Below are positions 33,692-41,484 of a DNA stretch of 64,000 nt, piece by piece (within the stretch, counting starts at the first letter, position 1; every line of letters begins with the position of its first letter). A model generated the notes under the pieces. That model was not told the DNA's origin, searched no databases, and saw nothing but the letters and a program-made list of their open reading frames with translations. A program made the position numbers and the translations under genes. This stretch comes from Hymenobacter persicinus (GTDB lineage: Bacteria; Bacteroidota; Bacteroidia; Cytophagales; Hymenobacteraceae): positions 1 through 64,000 of the forward strand of contig NZ_SEWE01000016.1 of assembly GCF_004167665.1 (NCBI RefSeq), written 5' to 3'.

Positions 33692-35077
33692 ATGCCCAAC
33701 TCTCTCCAAGCGGTACCCAACGACCTCAAGGCCGCCATTCAGCAGGCCATTGAAATCGAGCTGAGCACCATTCCGATTTACCTCTACACCTACTATTCCA
33801 TCAACCGGGTTCCGGACCAGAAAAAGATTATTGCCGACCTAACCAACCGCTACATCGACGCGGGCCTGTCCACGGAGCGGGCTGCCCAGAAGGCCCAGGA
33901 CGTGTCGGTGCAGCTAATGGTGCACGCCAACAAGGCCGGCGCTACCATCATGAGCGTGGCGGTGGAGGAAATGCTGCACATGGCCCTGGCCTGCAACCTC
34001 AAGCGCGCCCTGGTGGGCATGCCCAAGCTAGTGGGGAAGTCGCCGAAGCACTACCCGGCCCAGCTGCGCGGCCACCTGCCGGGGCTGGAAATTCCACTGC
34101 GCGGCTTCGGCTTGGCCCAGCTCGAGGTGTTCAAGCAGATTGAGCTGCCCGAGGTGCCCCAACCCATGCTCAAGGCGGCCCCGGACCCCACCCGGGACTG
34201 GTCGTCGCTGGGGGAGCTCTACGGCTGGATCAGCGCCCAGATTACCAGCAATGTCACGCCCCCGGACTTCGACAAGTTCAAAGACTGCCCCCAGCTGGGT
34301 CCCAACCAAGGTTACTACGCCACCAACAACGTTAACACACTTTACTACGACAAAAACCACAAGCCCCAGTTCACCAACCAGGATGCTGACCCCAAGAATC
34401 CGCACGGCAATGTCGGGGACCTGATTCGCATCGTGGACGTGAAATGCGCCCTGGCCGCCATCGACATCATCGTGGAGCAGGGCGAGGGTCACGTGGAAAA
34501 GCCCCACGCCAAGGACGCCGCCCGGCCCTGGCAGAAGTACGGCGACAAGCAAGTCGACCAGGAAGAGTCGCACTACCAGAAATACTGCCAGCTCTACGAC
34601 GAGCTGGCCGCCCTGCTGCGGGAGGAAGGCCAGATGGACGACTATTCCCTGCTGGCCTACTTCGTGAAGCCCGTACCCGAAAACCCAACCACGGCCGGCT
34701 ACCCAGCGCCCATTCAGGCCGTGTCGAACCTGCTCAACGCGGTGTACACCTACCTCTACATGATGACTGAGGCCTGCTACCGCCAGGAAATTCCGAAGCA
34801 GAAGGAAATCTTCAACTTCGGGATGCACAAGGGCATGATCTTCATTTTGAGCACCCTCTGCGACTATATCACCAGCCTGCCGCTGCCCTGGGGCGGAGTA
34901 GCCGGCCCCACGTTCGAAAACTACGAGTTTGACCCCGCCACCAGCGCCAAGTCCCAGCTCGTGGCGTTGTTCAACAAGATTCCGGCGAGTCTGAACCCCA
35001 GCGCCAACGTGCTGGCCCGCATCCAGACCCTGCCCGACATGGACATCGTGACCAAGAAGGTGCTCAGCTTCGCTTAA
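33692..35077 (+). CDS. Ferritin-like protein of the iminophenyl-pyruvate dimer synthase (VioB) type
   Basis: 461 residues. The N-terminal ferritin-like fold carries E21 and E23 in the first helix (AIEIELSTIPIYLYTYYS), then VAVEEMLHMALACN with E92/E93 and H96. A second pair of helices has DIIVEQGEGH and, after a spacer, ESHYQKYCQLYDEL, giving further carboxylate and His ligands for a metal site. This pattern matches the ferritin-like domain found in VioB of violacein synthesis. The protein lacks the rest of VioB. It is likely a metal-dependent oxidase in the cytosol. It sits between the peroxidase and the Cys-rich protein gene. Confidence 0.85.
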   Translation: MPNSLQAVPNDLKAAIQQAIEIELSTIPIYLYTYYSINRVPDQKKIIADLTNRYIDAGLSTERAAQKAQDVSVQLMVHANKAGATIMSVAVEEMLHMALACNLKRALVGMPKLVGKSPKHYPAQLRGHLPGLEIPLRGFGLAQLEVFKQIELPEVPQPMLKAAPDPTRDWSSLGELYGWISAQITSNVTPPDFDKFKDCPQLGPNQGYYATNNVNTLYYDKNHKPQFTNQDADPKNPHGNVGDLIRIVDVKCALAAIDIIVEQGEGHVEKPHAKDAARPWQKYGDKQVDQEESHYQKYCQLYDELAALLREEGQMDDYSLLAYFVKPVPENPTTAGYPAPIQAVSNLLNAVYTYLYMMTEACYRQEIPKQKEIFNFGMHKGMIFILSTLCDYITSLPLPWGGVAGPTFENYEFDPATSAKSQLVALFNKIPASLNPSANVLARIQTLPDMDIVTKKVLSFA

Positions 35078-35105
35078 GTTTAACGGTTGCTTTCCCCAGA
35101 ACCCT

Positions 35106-35756
35106 ATGAATACCAGCAATACCAACAGCCCGGCCGCTCAGGCTGGTAACCTGGCTGCCACGGCGGCCAACGGCTGCGGCGGCTCGGCCAGCAACGGCTG
35201 CGGGGCCGCCCCGGCCCCCGCGCCCAGCCCGGCCGCGCCCAAAGCTGCTTTCGTGCCCCTGGAACTGCACGCCTGCATGGGCCTGAACGCCTGCAAGGGC
35301 CACGACCGGTTCGGCACCAACAGCTGCGCCGGCTCGGGCTACTGCGCCACCACCGAGCACGTGTGCCACTCGCTCAACAATTGCCGCGGCCAGGGCGGCT
35401 GCGGCCTCTACGGCAGCGCCGAAGAGCAAAACCAGCCCGGCCAGAACGACTGCGCCTGGAAGGGCAGTTGCGCCACGCCCATTCAGCAAAACCGCTTCAG
35501 CACCCTGGGGCCCAACCAGGGCAAGAGCGTGTGGCTGCGAGCTCGCCAGCTGTTTGAGGAGCGCCTGACCCGCGAAGACCGGGAGGTGGGCACTCCGCCG
35601 TTTCCCGAAGGCCCGCCGACCTGGTGGCTGCGCACCCTGGGCCCGTTCGACGGCTGCGGCTCCAGCGGCAACCCCGACTGTAGCTTCGGCGGGGGCGGCA
35701 ACCTGTGCGGAGTGCGCTCCGGGCAGAAGCACGGGGCCGGCAACGACGCGCAATAA
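35106..35756 (+). CDS. Cys-rich protein, candidate MNIO substrate (RiPP precursor)
   Basis: 216 residues with 14 cysteines (24, 32, 57, 63, 74, 80, 87, 93, 99, 116, 122, 184, 192, 201). Those from 57 to 122 fall in C-x5-C pairs: 57/63, 74/80, 87/93/99 and 116/122. Two imperfect modules repeat: C-x2-LN-x-C-[KR]-G followed by C-A-x2-G-x-C-A-T. The N-terminus (residues 1-50) is Ala/Asn/Pro-rich without a Sec or Tat signal. Residues 130-180 lack Cys and may be a recognition or folded domain ([27 protein letters not shown]). It stops 2 bases before the MNIO gene starts. The context makes it the likely substrate of that enzyme; metal binding is an alternative or additional role. Confidence 0.85.
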   Translation: MNTSNTNSPAAQAGNLAATAANGCGGSASNGCGAAPAPAPSPAAPKAAFVPLELHACMGLNACKGHDRFGTNSCAGSGYCATTEHVCHSLNNCRGQGGCGLYGSAEEQNQPGQNDCAWKGSCATPIQQNRFSTLGPNQGKSVWLRARQLFEERLTREDREVGTPPFPEGPPTWWLRTLGPFDGCGSSGNPDCSFGGGGNLCGVRSGQKHGAGNDAQ

Positions 35757-35758
35757 CG

Positions 35759-36724
35759 ATGGACGCCCCGCACTACCGTCAGCAGGTACAGCAGCTGCCC
35801 AACCTCGGCCTCGGGCTGGGGTTGCGGCACGTGCATTTCAACCACATCCTGGAGCACTGGCCGGCCGTCGACTGGTTTGAAATCATTTCCGAGAACTTCA
35901 TCGATTCCGGCGGCCGGCCCCGGCACGTGCTCGACCAGATTGCGGAGCGCTACCCGGTGGTGATGCACGGCGTGTCGTTGTCGGTGGGCAGCACCGACGC
36001 GCTGAACGTTGATTACCTGGCCCGGCTTAAAAAGCTGGCCCGGGCTATTCGGCCGGCCTGGGTGAGTGACCACCTGTGCTGGACCGGCGCCATGGGCCTG
36101 AACACTCACGACCTGCTGCCCGTGCCGCTGACCGAGGAAACCCTGGCCCACATTGTGGGGCGGGTGCGCCAGATTCAGGACTTTCTGGAGCGGCCCCTCA
36201 TTCTGGAAAACCCGAGCACCTACCTCAGCTTCGCCCACTCCACAATTTCGGAGCCCGAGTTTCTGAGCCGGCTGGCCGCGGAAACCGGCTGCGGGTTGCT
36301 GCTCGACGTGAACAACGTGTACGTGACCTGCTTCAACAACGACCTCGACCCGTTGGCCTACATCGATGCGCTGCCCGCCGACCGGATCGTGCAGATGCAC
36401 CTGGCCGGGCACCAGCATTGCGGCACCCACATCATCGACACCCACGACCGGGAGGTGTTGTCGCCGGTGTGGGCGCTGTTCCAAAGGGCGTGGCAGCGCA
36501 CCGGCGGCGTGGCCACCCTGCTGGAATGGGACAGCCAGATTCCGCCCTTCCCCGAGTACCACGCCGAACTGCTCAAAGCCCGGCAGTTTATGAACGCGCT
36601 GCCGCTCGGGCCGGCGGCGGCCCCGGTGGTGGAGCCCGCTGCCGGCGTGGTATCCAACCCGCTGAGCTTTCTGACGCCTGGTATTATGCCCTTGGAACCT
36701 CAAACCGTGGCTGCCCGTGGCTGA
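35759..36724 (+). CDS. MNIO (DUF692) multinuclear iron-dependent oxidase
   Basis: 321 residues, TIM-barrel family of MbnB, TglH and BufB. Metal-site motifs are complete: [53 protein letters not shown] and [11 protein letters not shown]. These enzymes use two or three iron ions and oxygen to rebuild cysteines of a peptide (oxazolone/thioamide, thiooxazole or related products). It has the substrate gene just upstream and a DUF2063 partner gene just downstream, overlapping by 8 bases, the standard MNIO arrangement. The start ATG lies 3 bases after the precursor stop. Confidence 0.95.
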   Translation: MDAPHYRQQVQQLPNLGLGLGLRHVHFNHILEHWPAVDWFEIISENFIDSGGRPRHVLDQIAERYPVVMHGVSLSVGSTDALNVDYLARLKKLARAIRPAWVSDHLCWTGAMGLNTHDLLPVPLTEETLAHIVGRVRQIQDFLERPLILENPSTYLSFAHSTISEPEFLSRLAAETGCGLLLDVNNVYVTCFNNDLDPLAYIDALPADRIVQMHLAGHQHCGTHIIDTHDREVLSPVWALFQRAWQRTGGVATLLEWDSQIPPFPEYHAELLKARQFMNALPLGPAAAPVVEPAAGVVSNPLSFLTPGIMPLEPQTVAARG

Positions 36725-37580
36725 GTCGGCTTTTACTCTGCAGCAGGTGCAGCACTGGCTGCAGACGGTGCTCACCGATTCGGCGGGTCTGGGCGCGGCC
36801 ATGCGCGGGGAAGCGGCCCAAGCGGTATTGGCGCTGGAGCCCGCCACCGTCGAGCAGCTGATTGCGCCCTCCAGCCGCATGAGTGGGGGGCAGCGCCTGG
36901 CCGTGTACCAGCGGGGCTACTTTGCCCGCCTGCTTGAGTGCATGGCCGGGCAATTTCGGGTGCTTCGGCACGCATTGGGCGAGGAACTGTTCGAGGACTT
37001 TGCCCGCGAGTACCTGGCCGCCTATCCGTCGGAAACCTACACGCTGGGGGAGCTGGGCGCGCGCTTCCCGCAGTTTTTAGAGGAAACCCGCCCCGACCGG
37101 GACGCCCCGCCCGCCGAGCGGGAGGCCTGGATCGACTTCATGCTTGACCTGGCCCGCCTGGAGCGCGCCGCCTTCGTGCTCTTCGACGCGCCCGGCTCCG
37201 AAAACCGGCCGGCAGCTGGGCCGGATGAAATACTAGAACTGGCCCCGTGCTTTGGGCTGCTGAGCTTCCGCTTTCCCGTCAATGGCTATTACCAGGCCGT
37301 GTACCGGGGCGAAAACCCGCCGCTACCGCCGGCCCGGCCGAGCTTTCTGGCCATTACCCGCGTCGATTTCCAGCTGGGCATGTTCGAGCTGAATCCGGTG
37401 CAGTTTCGGTTTCTGAGCTGGCTGCGCCAGGGCCACCCGCTGCCGGCCGCGGTGCAGCAGCTGGCCGCGCAGCCGGAGCTGGACGAAGCCGCCGCCCAGG
37501 CGCTGTGGCAGATCTGGCGGGAGAAGTGGCAGGCCTGGGGCTTTTTTGTCTCCAAGCCCGCTACAAGTCAGGCGGGTTAG
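36717..37580 (+). CDS. DUF2063 (MNIO partner protein)
   Basis: 287 residues beginning with GTG in an 8-base overlap with the MNIO stop, so translation is coupled. The N-terminal DUF2063 domain shows [43 protein letters not shown] and [14 protein letters not shown]. The C-terminal part ([34 protein letters not shown]) resembles the RRE-like or partner domain of MbnC/BufC-type proteins. In known systems this partner binds the precursor leader and activates the MNIO enzyme. Pfam's old description of a DNA-binding domain should not be taken literally. It ends 6 bases from a convergent gene. Confidence 0.92.
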   Translation: MAESAFTLQQVQHWLQTVLTDSAGLGAAMRGEAAQAVLALEPATVEQLIAPSSRMSGGQRLAVYQRGYFARLLECMAGQFRVLRHALGEELFEDFAREYLAAYPSETYTLGELGARFPQFLEETRPDRDAPPAEREAWIDFMLDLARLERAAFVLFDAPGSENRPAAGPDEILELAPCFGLLSFRFPVNGYYQAVYRGENPPLPPARPSFLAITRVDFQLGMFELNPVQFRFLSWLRQGHPLPAAVQQLAAQPELDEAAAQALWQIWREKWQAWGFFVSKPATSQAG

Positions 37581-37586
37581 CCCGGC

Positions 37587-38075
37587 TCACAGCTTCGGCA
37601 ACAGCCCGGAAATACCCTTGATGTTGAGGCGGACGAAATTTTTCACCCGCTCAAACTTGGCGGCCGTTTCCTCCAGCTCCTCGTCTTTATCGAGCTTGCT
37701 GGGGCGACGCACGTCGAGCAGGGCGAAAATGGTTTCGGCAATGTCCATGTAGCCCAGAATCATGAGCAGGAGCAGCTTTTTCTCGTCTTCCTGGTAGCTT
37801 TTGGTGCGCACGGCTTTCACCAGGCTGTCGAGCTGGGTGGTTTCGTCCACGTACAGGTCGCGGAGCCGGGCGCGCTGCTGCTGGTAGTCGAGCAGGACCT
37901 GGGGCTCGAAGGCGGCGGGGGAGAAGGGAAAGGAATCGGTGAAGGCCGTGGCGGCGCGGAAGCTGCTGTCGGCGGCGTACACGGTTTCCAGGTGCTTCTG
38001 CAAGCTCGACCATAGCCCCTGGCGGGCTTTGTCGAAGGCAGAGGGCGTTGGGGCGGGAGGAGGGGAGCTGGTCAC
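37587..38075 (-). CDS. Hypothetical protein, helical
   Basis: About 162 residues of helical, charged sequence without signal or recognised domain (GLWSSLQKHLETVYAADSSF, VLLDYQQQRARLRDLYVDET, LLLLMILGYMDIAETIFALLDV). The start is uncertain. The GTG chosen leaves room for a near-consensus -7 box (TACTTTG, about 38106-38100 on the minus strand) that would overlap the upstream TTG at 38102. It is convergent with the MNIO cluster and divergent from dxr. Function unknown. Confidence 0.65.
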   Translation of the reverse strand: MTSSPPPAPTPSAFDKARQGLWSSLQKHLETVYAADSSFRAATAFTDSFPFSPAAFEPQVLLDYQQQRARLRDLYVDETTQLDSLVKAVRTKSYQEDEKKLLLLMILGYMDIAETIFALLDVRRPSKLDKDEELEETAAKFERVKNFVRLNIKGISGLLPKL

Positions 38076-38190
38076 GGGCGGTAAAAAGGGCTGGGAGCTC
38101 AAAGTACGGGCTTTTTGCCGGGCGGGTCTACTTCCCGGGCCGGGCCGGTACGAAATCCGGGCTGGCGTGGTGGCAAGCCAAACTTCACCG

Positions 38191-38198
38191 TACTTTTG
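38191..38198 (+). promoter_or_regulatory. TACTTTTG promoter -7 element
   Basis: An exact TAnnTTTG match 43 bases upstream of the dxr start. Confidence 0.5.
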
Positions 38199-38241
38199 CT
38201 GACCTGCGCCCCGGGCGCCTCCCTGATTCCGTCACTTCCGC

Positions 38242-39408
38242 ATGTCTGCTTCCCTCAAACGCGTCACCCTGCTCGGCTCCACCGGCTCCATTGGCACCCA
38301 GGCCCTCGACGTAATTCGTGCCCACCCCGGCCGCTTCCGGGTGGCGGCGCTGTCGGCCCACGCCAACGCCGAGCTACTCATTGCCCAGGCCCGCGAGTTC
38401 CGGCCCGCCGCCGTGGTTATTGGCGACGAGCGGCAGTACGAGACGGTGAAAACGGCCCTGGCCGGGCAGCCTACCGAAGTGCTGGCCGGGGCCGCCGCCC
38501 TGACCGAAGTTGCCGGCCGCCCCGACACCGACATTGTGCTGACGGCCATGGTGGGCTACGCCGGACTGCTGCCCACAGTGGCCGCCATCCGGGCCGGCAA
38601 AGACATTGCCCTGGCCAACAAGGAAACCCTGGTCGTGGCCGGGCAGCTGATTACGGAGCTGGTCCGTCAGCACGGCGTGGGGCTTTACCCCGTCGATTCC
38701 GAGCACTCGGCCATCTTCCAGTGCCTGGTGGGGGAGGAGCGCAACCCGGTTGAGAAAATCATCCTGACCGCGTCGGGCGGGCCGTTTCGGGGGCGCACGG
38801 CCGAGCAGCTGGCGTCCGTCACGAAGGCCCAGGCCCTGAAGCACCCCAACTGGGACATGGGCGCCAAAATCACCATCGACTCGGCCTCGCTGATGAACAA
38901 GGGACTGGAGGTGATTGAAGCCAAGTGGCTGTTTGGGCTCCGCGACGACCAGATCGACGTGGTGGTGCACCCGCAGAGCATCATTCACTCCTTGGTGCAG
39001 TTCGAGGACGGCTCCCTGAAGGCCCAGCTGGGCTTGCCCGACATGAAGCTGCCCATCCAGTACGCGCTGGGCTACCCCGAGCGGCTGCCGTCCGACTTTC
39101 CGCGCTTTTCCTTTCTCGACTACCCTCAGCTCACCTTCGAGCAGCCCGACCGCGCCACGTTCCGCAACCTGCCGCTGGCTTTCGAGGCCATGCGCCGGGG
39201 CGGCAACGCGCCCTGCGTGCTCAACGCGGCCAACGAAATTGCCGTGGCCGCCTTTCTGCGCGACGAAATCGGGTTTCTGGAAATGCCCACGCTGGTCGAA
39301 AGCTGCCTGACGAAGGTTTCGTACCTTGCCGGACCTTCCCTCGACGACTACGTGCAAACCGACGCCGAAACGCGCCGCGTGGCCCTGGAATTAGTTGGCC
39401 GCGGATAG
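38242..39408 (+). CDS. dxr: 1-deoxy-D-xylulose 5-phosphate reductoisomerase
   Basis: 388 residues, full length. It converts DXP to 2-C-methyl-D-erythritol 4-phosphate with NADPH, the committed step of the MEP isoprenoid pathway, in the cytosol. The N-terminal NADPH-binding motif is LLGSTGSIGTQALDVI. The metal and substrate region is VDSEHSAIFQCL, with TASGGPFRG, HPNWDMGAKITIDSASLMNKGLEVIEA (three motif segments) and the C-terminal NAANEIAVAAFL. It is read in the same direction as rseP, about 100 bases upstream of it, a synteny often seen in Bacteroidota. Confidence 0.97.
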   Translation: MSASLKRVTLLGSTGSIGTQALDVIRAHPGRFRVAALSAHANAELLIAQAREFRPAAVVIGDERQYETVKTALAGQPTEVLAGAAALTEVAGRPDTDIVLTAMVGYAGLLPTVAAIRAGKDIALANKETLVVAGQLITELVRQHGVGLYPVDSEHSAIFQCLVGEERNPVEKIILTASGGPFRGRTAEQLASVTKAQALKHPNWDMGAKITIDSASLMNKGLEVIEAKWLFGLRDDQIDVVVHPQSIIHSLVQFEDGSLKAQLGLPDMKLPIQYALGYPERLPSDFPRFSFLDYPQLTFEQPDRATFRNLPLAFEAMRRGGNAPCVLNAANEIAVAAFLRDEIGFLEMPTLVESCLTKVSYLAGPSLDDYVQTDAETRRVALELVGRG

Positions 39409-39505
39409 GTGTTGAGACGAATAGCCGTCAATTGGCCGTTGTCATGCTCTGCATGACGTTCTCAAGTAATTGATTTCCCCTCCTTACCACGTCCCCGATT
39501 TCGCT

Positions 39506-40846
39506 TTGGAAATATTAATCATGGCCGGCCAGATGCTGCTGGGCCTTTCCATTCTGGTTGGTTTGCACGAGTTTGGCCACTTCGCGGCGGCCAAGTACTT
39601 CAAGATTCGCGTCGATAAGTTTTACATCTTCTTCGACTTCCTGTTTCCCATGCCGGGCGTGATGAACTTCGCCCTGTTCAAAAAGAAAATCGGGGAGACG
39701 GAGTACGGCCTGGGCTGGTTCCCGCTGGGTGGCTACGTGGCCATCCACGGCATGATCGACGAAACCACCGACGCCGACCAGCTCGCCGCCGAACCCCAGC
39801 CCAACGAATTTCGCTCGAAGCCGGCTTGGCAGCGCCTGATTGTGATGCTGGGTGGCATCATCATGAACGTCATTACGGGCATCATTATCTTCTCGGCCCT
39901 CACCTTCAAGTACGGCGAGGAATACCTGCCTGCCACGGAGGTGAAGTACGGCGTGCAGCCCAACGAACTGGGCCAGAAAATCGGCTTCCGCACCGGCGAC
40001 AAAATCGTCAAGATCAACGGCCGTCCCTTCACCGAGTTCGACGACGTGTACAAGCCCGACGTGCTCATCGGTAAAAACGGCTACTACACCGTGGAGCGCC
40101 AGGGCCAGCTCGTCGATATCCGCGTGCCCGTGGACTTCATGGACCAGCTCTCCGACAAAAGCCAGACCCCGTTTGTGCTGCCCCTGAACCCGTTTGAGGT
40201 TGATAAGGTGTCGTCGGGCAGCCCCGCGGCCAAGGCCGGCCTGCTGCCCGGCGACCAGATTCTGCAGGTCGCCGGCAAAGACACGCGCTTCTTCCCCCAG
40301 CTCCAGGAAGCCCTGAAGGCGAATGCTGGCAAGGAAACGCCCCTGCTCGTGCAGCGCGGCACCGAAACCGTCACGCTGACCGCCAAAATCGACGAGGAAG
40401 GCAAGCTGGGCTTCATGCCCAAGTCCTTGCTGCACTCGGCCACCCGCAGCTACGGCCTGGCCGAATCGGTACCGGTGGGTACTAAGAAGGCCTTTGGCGT
40501 GATTACGACCCAGCTCACGGCCTTCGGCAAGATTTTCCGCGGCGAGGCGTCGGCCCGTAAGTCGCTGGGTGGGCCCATGGCCATTGCCCAGCAGTACGGC
40601 GGGCAGTGGGACTGGGAGCATTTCTGGCTGCTGACCGGCATGCTCTCGATGGTGCTGGCCTTTATGAACCTGCTGCCCGTGCCTGCCCTCGACGGTGGCC
40701 ACGTGATGTTCCTGCTCTACGAAATGATTGCCGGCCGCAAGCCCTCGGATGCCTTTCTCGAAAACGCCCAGAAGGTTGGGATGGTCCTGATCCTGGGCCT
40801 GATGGTCTTCGTTATCTTCAACGACGCCATCAAAGCCATTTTCTAA
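39506..40846 (+). CDS. rseP: RIP site-2 metalloprotease RseP
   Basis: 446 residues, an intramembrane zinc protease of the inner membrane that cuts membrane-anchored regulators. The zinc motif HEFGH lies in the first helix (SILVGLHEFGHFAAAKYF), and the second metal ligand segment is PALDGGHVMFLLYE near the C-terminus. Two PDZ-like regions lie between (GFRTGDKIVKINGRPF and AAKAGLLPGDQILQVAGK). A TTG start is chosen because homologues begin M-E-I-L-x-M-A-G; an ATG at 39521 is the alternative and would remove five residues. A terminator follows. Confidence 0.95.
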   Translation: MEILIMAGQMLLGLSILVGLHEFGHFAAAKYFKIRVDKFYIFFDFLFPMPGVMNFALFKKKIGETEYGLGWFPLGGYVAIHGMIDETTDADQLAAEPQPNEFRSKPAWQRLIVMLGGIIMNVITGIIIFSALTFKYGEEYLPATEVKYGVQPNELGQKIGFRTGDKIVKINGRPFTEFDDVYKPDVLIGKNGYYTVERQGQLVDIRVPVDFMDQLSDKSQTPFVLPLNPFEVDKVSSGSPAAKAGLLPGDQILQVAGKDTRFFPQLQEALKANAGKETPLLVQRGTETVTLTAKIDEEGKLGFMPKSLLHSATRSYGLAESVPVGTKKAFGVITTQLTAFGKIFRGEASARKSLGGPMAIAQQYGGQWDWEHFWLLTGMLSMVLAFMNLLPVPALDGGHVMFLLYEMIAGRKPSDAFLENAQKVGMVLILGLMVFVIFNDAIKAIF

Positions 40847-40864
40847 GCGGCCCTCGTGAACGAA

Positions 40865-40904
40865 AAAGCTGCCTTCCTTTTTTAAGGGGGGCAGCTTTGT
40901 TTTA
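40865..40904 (+). terminator. Terminator after rseP
   Basis: A 9-bp stem (AAAGCTGCC with GGCAGCTTT) followed by GTTTTATT, 18 bases after the stop at 40846 and just ahead of the next ATG. Confidence 0.75.
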
Positions 40905-40914
40905 TTCCTCTCCC

Positions 40915-41409
40915 ATGCGTCGTCTTATCCTGCTTTGCGCCCTACTCACCGTCGCCCTGGCCGCGGCGGCCCACGCCTACCACGCCTCCATCATGGACGT
41001 GCGCTACAATGCCCAGAAAAAACAGTTGGAAGTGGCGCTGAAGGTGTTTACCGACGACTTCGAAAAGGCGCTGTCGGCGGGGCAGCCCCGGTCCGTGACT
41101 TTCGAGGAAACGCCCCGACCCCAGGTTACGGCGCTGATTACAACTCTGCTGACCCGCTCCCTGGCCTTTGGCACCAAGCCTGGGGAGGCGCTGCCGCTGA
41201 AGTTTATTGGCTTTCAGCGCGAAAGCGACGCCCACTGGCTGTATTTCGCCGTGCCCCTGGCCAAGCCCGTCAACGGCATCTACCTGCGCCACCGCCTACT
41301 GCTTGACACCTTTGCCGACGAGATGAATATCGTGAACGTGGAGGCTAACGGCAAAAAGCAGAGCGCCCTGTTCCGCGACGGCGAGGAAAGCCAGAAGCTG
41401 GTCTGGTAG
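40915..41409 (+). CDS. DUF6702 family protein, exported
   Basis: 164 residues with a Sec signal (MRRLILLCALLTVALAAAAHA). The mature part starts YHASIMDVRYNAQKKQLEVA and includes KVFTDDFEKAL and HWLYFAVPLAKPVNGIYLRH. This pattern is the DUF6702 family, small exported proteins common in Bacteroidota and often near peptidases. Function unknown; it probably resides in the periplasm. It has a terminator directly upstream, so it needs its own promoter or read-through from rseP. Confidence 0.85.
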   Translation: MRRLILLCALLTVALAAAAHAYHASIMDVRYNAQKKQLEVALKVFTDDFEKALSAGQPRSVTFEETPRPQVTALITTLLTRSLAFGTKPGEALPLKFIGFQRESDAHWLYFAVPLAKPVNGIYLRHRLLLDTFADEMNIVNVEANGKKQSALFRDGEESQKLVW

Positions 41410-41426
41410 TTTTTTGCGCCGGGTGA

Positions 41427-41477
41427 ATCAGCTAAAAGCCCCGCCGTATTGCTACGGCGGGGCTTGCTGATTTTTAG
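41427..41477. terminator. Bidirectional terminator
   Basis: A perfect 12-bp stem (AGCCCCGCCGTA with TACGGCGGGGCT) extended by a second 7-bp stem (AATCAGC with GCTGATT). It is followed by T residues on the + side and lies between the convergent stops at 41409 and 41485. Confidence 0.92.
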
Positions 41478-41484
41478 CGGCGGG

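Noticed and set aside
32127..35077. Encapsulin nanocompartment
   Set aside because: DyP and ferritin-like cargo types are present, but no shell protein gene is in the window.
36717..37580. DUF2063 gene as a transcription factor
   Set aside because: The old family label suggests DNA binding, but overlap with the MNIO gene and known systems point to an enzyme partner.
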